NCBI GenBank assembly: GCA_948602995.1
Contig: CAPEBR010000015.1
Coordinates: forward strand, 22,129-86,128
DNA from: an uncultured Dorea sp.
GTDB taxonomy: Bacteria > Bacillota > Clostridia > Lachnospirales > Lachnospiraceae
Direction: 5' to 3'
DNA length: 64,000 nucleotides
The translations under genes and the position numbers were made by a program. Numbering within the stretch: the first letter of the stretch is position 1; each line of letters opens with the position of its first letter. The notes under the pieces are model-generated. The model was not told where the DNA came from and ran no database searches. It worked only from the letters and a program-made list of their open reading frames with translations. This document shows, one piece after another, positions 60,717 to 64,000 of the stretch.

Positions 60717-62018
60717 ATGGCAATTAATGGATTGAATTCCTATATGGGATACTACAATTACCAGGCATCTATGAATAACTTCCGCCTGACACAGGCTCTG
60801 TCCAACAACCAGAGATTTATGCAGGCGGTTAACCCGGTATCGCGTGTATCATCGAATTCAGGCAGGAGCACCTCTCTGACATCCAGCATGGCATTTGTGA
60901 AAAATTATAGCAGCAGCATGACGGACTTGATGAATTCTGCAAATGCATTAAAAAGCAGCAATCAGAAAGGCGCTATGGGAGACCTGGTTGTCAGCAGTTC
61001 AGACAGCAAGGTGGCAACTGCAACAGAGAAGCTGACTGTTAGAAATATACAGTCAATGGACATTGATGTCCAGCAGCTTGCAAGTGCCCAGGTGAATGTC
61101 AGCGAAGGAGTGAAGGCTTCTGAAAAGGCATCATCAGATATGAATTTCACTGTTGGCAATGCAGCAAGTTCTGTAAATGTCCAGGTGAGCGCTCTTAACA
61201 GTGACGGCTCCTCGAAGACAAATGCCCAGATGCTCAAAGAAGCGGCAGACCAGATCAACAGAAGCTCTTCTAATGTAAAAGCCAGTGTAGTGCAAAAGGA
61301 TGGCGTTTCATCTCTTCAGCTGGAAGGAAGATACTCGGGTGAAGCGAATACCTTTAGTGTGAACGGTCAGCTCGGTGCGGCAGCAGGAGCAGATGCAGTT
61401 AAGACTGAGGCGGCTAATTCCAAGTATTCCGTTACTGCAGGCGGCAAGACAACGCAGCATGAATCTTACAGCAATGACCTCTATATGGATTCTACAAGGA
61501 TCGGTGTAGAGCTGAAGGGCGTGGGCAAGGCAACGATTAAGGCCGATGTAGATCCGGAAAAGGTCGCTTCTGCAGTGGGAGATCTTGTTTCCGCATATAA
61601 TTCTTCGCTTAAGCTTCTTAACGATAATTATGACAGAGGAACAGGTGTAGACAGACAGCTGAGGAATCTTGTGCAGGGACTTGGCTCAGAGCAGTCCTTA
61701 AAGCAGCTTGGAATTACAGTGAATAAGGACGCAACTCTCAAGTTTGACAAGGATACCTTTATGAAGAACATGGATAAGAATCCATCATTGACGAAGAGCA
61801 TTCTCTCTGGTCCGGGAGGAATCGCAGACCGTGCATTCAATAAAGGAAGCGCCGGTCTGAATATGAGATCCAGTACACTGATTGACGGTGATCTGGCAGG
61901 TGCTCAGAATGAGTATATTACAAATCCGCTCAATGCATTTGGCTCATATTCAAGAAGCGGGGCGTATGCAATGAACAATTATGCTGCAGTAGGCATGATG
62001 CTCAACTATCTGGTATAG
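60717..62018 (+). CDS. second, short FliD-like (hook-associated 2) protein
   Basis: A 433-residue extracellular axial-type protein. The C-terminal half matches FliD: VDPEKVASAVGDLVSAYNSSL, RQLRNLVQGLGSEQSLKQLG, ITVNKDATLKFDKDTFMKN. The N-terminal half has a FliD/flagellin-like IDVQQLASAQVNVSEG segment near 115 but lacks the GLASGLD motif of the main FliD, and starts with an Asn/Ser/Met-rich stretch. It has its own FliA-type promoter. It could be an alternative cap, a minor filament protein or an adhesin. Confidence 0.75.
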   Translation: MAINGLNSYMGYYNYQASMNNFRLTQALSNNQRFMQAVNPVSRVSSNSGRSTSLTSSMAFVKNYSSSMTDLMNSANALKSSNQKGAMGDLVVSSSDSKVATATEKLTVRNIQSMDIDVQQLASAQVNVSEGVKASEKASSDMNFTVGNAASSVNVQVSALNSDGSSKTNAQMLKEAADQINRSSSNVKASVVQKDGVSSLQLEGRYSGEANTFSVNGQLGAAAGADAVKTEAANSKYSVTAGGKTTQHESYSNDLYMDSTRIGVELKGVGKATIKADVDPEKVASAVGDLVSAYNSSLKLLNDNYDRGTGVDRQLRNLVQGLGSEQSLKQLGITVNKDATLKFDKDTFMKNMDKNPSLTKSILSGPGGIADRAFNKGSAGLNMRSSTLIDGDLAGAQNEYITNPLNAFGSYSRSGAYAMNNYAAVGMMLNYLV

Positions 62019-62028
62019 GATATTTTAA

Positions 62029-62060
62029 CGGCTGTTTGCAGGCCTGCCTGCGAACGGCCG
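62029..62060 (+). terminator. strong hairpin after the FliD-like gene
   Basis: CGGC-t-GTT-t-GCAG (62029-62041) pairs with CTGC-g-AAC-g-GCCG (62048-62060) with two G-U wobbles. No T run follows, so termination would be atypical. Confidence 0.5.
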
Positions 62061-62064
62061 CAAT

Positions 62065-62091
62065 TATACTGCGTGCCATCCGGGCCGATAA
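62065..62091 (+). promoter_or_regulatory. orphan FliA-type promoter
   Basis: TATA (62065-62068, preceded by T), 15-bp spacer, GCCGATAA (62084-62091). No credible gene starts within the next 180 bp; the next gene is a tRNA with its own sigma-A promoter. Confidence 0.5.
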
Positions 62092-62097
62092 AGTGGT

Positions 62098-62215
62098 GTT
62101 TCCGGCATCTGTCCCCGCGCTGAAAGTGATCTTTAAATGGGATGGATGTGTTACTATGAGCGGACGCCCGGCCTGTGAGGAGTAAGTGTAACACGTAACA
62201 ATAAATCTTTGGCGG
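62098..62215 (+). ncRNA. candidate small RNA behind the orphan FliA-type promoter
   Basis: The region has no open frame longer than 13 codons after an ATG. GTGTTAC (62148-62154) pairs with GTAACAC (62188-62194) around a GC-rich centre. The 3' boundary is not clear, as no classic terminator is present. It could instead be the leader of a lost late gene such as a flagellin. Confidence 0.25.
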
Positions 62216-62232
62216 AAAAGATAAAAAAGGAA

Positions 62233-62261
62233 TTGACAAGGCAGCAGACGTCTGATATAAT
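62233..62261 (+). promoter_or_regulatory. consensus sigma-A promoter of tRNA-Ser
   Basis: TTGACA (62233-62238), 17-bp spacer, TATAAT (62256-62261): a full consensus match, 10 bp before the tRNA. Confidence 0.9.
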
Positions 62262-62271
62262 AAAATCCGTT

Positions 62272-62359
62272 GGAGAAATACTCAAGAGGCTGAAGAGGCG
62301 CCCCTGCTAAGGGTGTAGGTCGGGTGACCGGCGCGAGGGTTCAAATCCCTCTTTCTCCG
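62272..62359 (+). tRNA. tRNA-Ser (anticodon GCU)
   Basis: Acceptor stem GGAGAAA/TTTCTCC, discriminator G, anticodon loop CTGCTAA (anticodon GCT), long variable arm as in class II tRNAs, and T loop GTTCAAATC. The CCA end is not encoded. It reads AGC/AGU codons. Confidence 0.95.
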
Positions 62360-62361
62360 TT

Positions 62362-62396
62362 AAGCTGTCTGGAAAGTGAACAGACAGCTTTTTATT
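62362..62396 (+). terminator. tRNA-Ser terminator
   Basis: AAGCTGTCTG (62362-62371) and CAGACAGCTT (62381-62390), then TTTATTT. Confidence 0.9.
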
Positions 62397-62397
62397 T

Positions 62398-62480
62398 GAT
62401 TCAGAAGTGAGCAAATCCTATTAGCGAAGCGAATTTTAAATGGATTTGCGAATGTTACTGTGAACGGAGTGAACAGTAAC
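62398..62480 (+). repeat. 83-bp two-hairpin dispersed repeat, copy B
   Basis: Same length and layout as 1766-1848. CAAATCC/GGATTTG form the first stem; GTTACTGT/ACAGTAAC form the second. It lies directly behind the tRNA terminator and before the IS30 remnant. Confidence 0.75.
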
Positions 62481-62679
62481 GATTAGTAACAAAAAAAGGT
62501 GAATTGAAAAAGTAAATTCCACTTTGAGAAAGTAAATTCAATAGGAATACAGAAAAATAGAGATTTCATTATAGAAAATACCCGAAATCAGAGTTAAAAT
62601 ACAAATAAAAGCTGTGGTTTTGGGTATTTTATTGCATGCCGAGCGGAAGTCGAATTTACGGTTGATTTTTCGGAGAGAG

Positions 62680-63914
62680 TAAATTCCACCTCTGGGGAGA
62701 TTCTGCGATGATGGCTGCAATAGATTCCTGCCCAGCTTTTTGATTATGTTTTAGAGTTTATTTTAATAATTCAGGACTCAGGATGATTTCATCTGCAGGA
62801 ATCTTTTGCAGATGGAATGCATCCAGAAGTTCCTTTCCGTATTGAAATTCAAATATCTCATACGGGCTCTTATTTCCAAGTTTCTTTCTTGCATAGGAAT
62901 TGATATGGCTCATCATAAGATTAATCTGTTCCTGCGTGTATCGACCGATATCTTCGCCTTTCGGAATGATTCGCCGGATCATTTCATGATTGTTTTCGCA
63001 GCTGCCTTTCTGATAAGGCGCACTGGGGCTGCAATAAAACATTTTCGTGCGTGGATTTCCCTGCATATCAGATTCAATGGCGGCAGGATTCGAAAACTCA
63101 CTTCCGTTATCTGCTAATAGAACAGGGAACAGTTCTATAAAAATATCAGGTCTCAATTCCAGACAAAGACGGTTGAAAATATCGATCACAGACTGGGAGT
63201 CGTTGTGTTGTCTGAGAAAAGCAAGCTGCAGTCCCTGCTCCACGAAATGTATGGTGAGGAGAACCGCGCTGCCCTTGCTGCCTTCTGCAGAATCAATCTG
63301 ACAAATAGAGAGATCAGGATGTTCTTGCATATATGCCTGGAAACAGGAGAAATCACGTCCCAGGCGACAGGCCTTGTCCACTTTGAGATTCTTGGAGACA
63401 TTCTTTCTTGGGCGCATGCGGACGGTTCGCGGCATATCCATGTTTCTGGCGGTAAAAAGGCCGCTGTTTATATAGGTATACAGAGTCCGTTCGGATTTCA
63501 TGAGTTCATCTGCATGGTGAACAGCGATGTGATGAAGAGATTGTCCTTTTATTAAAAGAGGCGAAACAATGTCATCGATCTGTCTGAGCTCACTTTCCGA
63601 GAGGGCAAAACCGGACCTGGATTCCGTTCTGACCAGTTCATACTCTTTTTGAGCATAAGAGGCTTTGTACAAACGCTTCTCTAAGGAACATTTATTACGT
63701 TGTGAGCAGCCATTACAGTTCAGTTTCGTTTCGATAATAATCCGGGACTCAAGATTTAAATGTTTTTGTTTATTCATAAGTACGTCCTTCCTGCCGGGAG
63801 GAAACAGTCATATTTTATAGAAATGATTTTAACAGATAATTCGGAAAGGTTAAATTCCATGATTGCCGGGAGGAAGATTTGCAGGATTAAATCCCACAGA
63901 GGGGTGGAATTTAA
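62680..63914 (-). mobile_element. IS30-family insertion sequence, probably inactive
   Basis: About 1.24 kb bounded by imperfect inverted ends TAAATTCCACC (62680-62690) and GGTGGAATTTA (63904-63914); similarity continues inward (CTCTG.GG.GATT, CTGC). No matching target duplication is visible at these borders, so the exact ends are uncertain. Further TAAATTCCA motifs occur at about 62515 and 63851. The left flank (62481-62679) is AT-rich and holds no gene. Confidence 0.65.
62758..63777 (-). CDS. IS30-family transposase with deleted helix-turn-helix
   Basis: A 339-residue DDE transposase. The catalytic triad is readable: D162 (QIDSAEGSKG), D223 (LLADNGSEF) and E261 (KGSCENNHEMIRR), and the end is the usual PYEIFEFQYGKELLDAF. 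Family members in related genomes are near 400 residues or more. Here LNLESRIIIETKLN runs straight into the Cys-rich CNGCSQRNKC segment, so the N-terminal HTH that should lie between them is missing, apparently by an in-frame deletion. End recognition is probably lost. Confidence 0.88.
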   Translation of the reverse strand: MNKQKHLNLESRIIIETKLNCNGCSQRNKCSLEKRLYKASYAQKEYELVRTESRSGFALSESELRQIDDIVSPLLIKGQSLHHIAVHHADELMKSERTLYTYINSGLFTARNMDMPRTVRMRPRKNVSKNLKVDKACRLGRDFSCFQAYMQEHPDLSICQIDSAEGSKGSAVLLTIHFVEQGLQLAFLRQHNDSQSVIDIFNRLCLELRPDIFIELFPVLLADNGSEFSNPAAIESDMQGNPRTKMFYCSPSAPYQKGSCENNHEMIRRIIPKGEDIGRYTQEQINLMMSHINSYARKKLGNKSPYEIFEFQYGKELLDAFHLQKIPADEIILSPELLK

Positions 63915-63964
63915 ATTTGCAATTAAGCAGTAACAAAAAAATGTAAAAAAAATGAAAAAAGGTG

Positions 63965-63993
63965 TTGACAGATAAGGAAAAAGGTGGTAATAT
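63965..63993 (+). promoter_or_regulatory. sigma-A promoter reading out of the window
   Basis: TTGACA (63965-63970), 17-bp spacer, TAATAT (63988-63993). The gene it serves lies beyond the right edge. The preceding 63915-63964 is A-rich with no gene. Confidence 0.7.
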
Positions 63994-64000
63994 AAATTTC

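Overview
The window looks like the chromosome of a motile, anaerobic Firmicute of the Lachnospiraceae (Clostridia). The signs are: strong AGGAGG-type ribosome sites with some GTG and TTG starts, sigma-A promoters of TTGACA-N17-TATAAT type, a split FliY/CheC/CheD chemotaxis set, two FeoA genes with a Cys-rich FeoB partner, RpoB and RpoC with acidic tails, and dispersed GGGGACGGGGC palindromes. This placement rests on recognising families; no database was searched.

Layout. (1) 1-9.8 kb: the 3' end of pgi, an Orn/Lys/Arg decarboxylase, then rpoB-rpoC with promoter and terminator. (2) 9.85-13.2 kb: an iron-regulated ferrous-iron operon with two Fur boxes, a short Fur-like protein, feoA-feoA-feoB and a 58-residue Cys-rich membrane protein. 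(3) 13.3-18.3 kb: a small unknown protein, a PutP-type sodium/solute symporter behind a structured leader, and holB-ricT-trmN6. (4) 18.3-48.8 kb: a divergent chemoreceptor, then a nearly continuous motility supercluster. It holds a lytic transglycosylase, flgB-fliEFGHIJK-flgD-flgE, flbD-motAB-fliM-cheY-flgC-fliY-fliOPQR, flhBA-fliA-flgF/G-cheC-cheD, and cheV with an EAL/HDOD protein and a SprA-like predicted metalloprotease. (5) 48.9-62.0 kb: late motility genes, namely three chemoreceptors in all, fliD-fliS-fliT, a second FliD-like protein, and on the minus strand a ParA-ComFB pair. Mixed in are a secreted C39-like peptidase and an FtsE-like ATPase. (6) 62-64 kb: tRNA-Ser(GCU), dispersed repeats, a decayed IS30-family element and a promoter reading out of the window.

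How it fits together. The early cluster encodes the basal body, hook, export gate, stator, C-ring switch and sigma-28. I find five copies of a TTAT(N)-N15-(G)CCGATA(A/T) pattern, four of them in front of late genes (cheV, fliD, the NTP-transferase-like/MCP pair, and FliD-like 2). This suggests that FliA made in the big operon drives these genes through promoters with an unusual -35 box. CheY-P removal is shared by FliY, which has two intact phosphatase sites, and CheC, which has one intact and one altered site. CheD modifies receptors. cheA, cheW, cheB, cheR, flagellin, flgK/L/M, fliW, csrA, flhF and flhG are not in the window.

The points I find most unusual are the ParA-ComFB pair beside the late flagellar genes, FliY with two FliM-type CheY-binding motifs moved into a duplicated linker, the variant FliA promoters (one with no gene behind it), a short second FliD, and several families of hairpin repeats that overlap stop codons and act as terminators.
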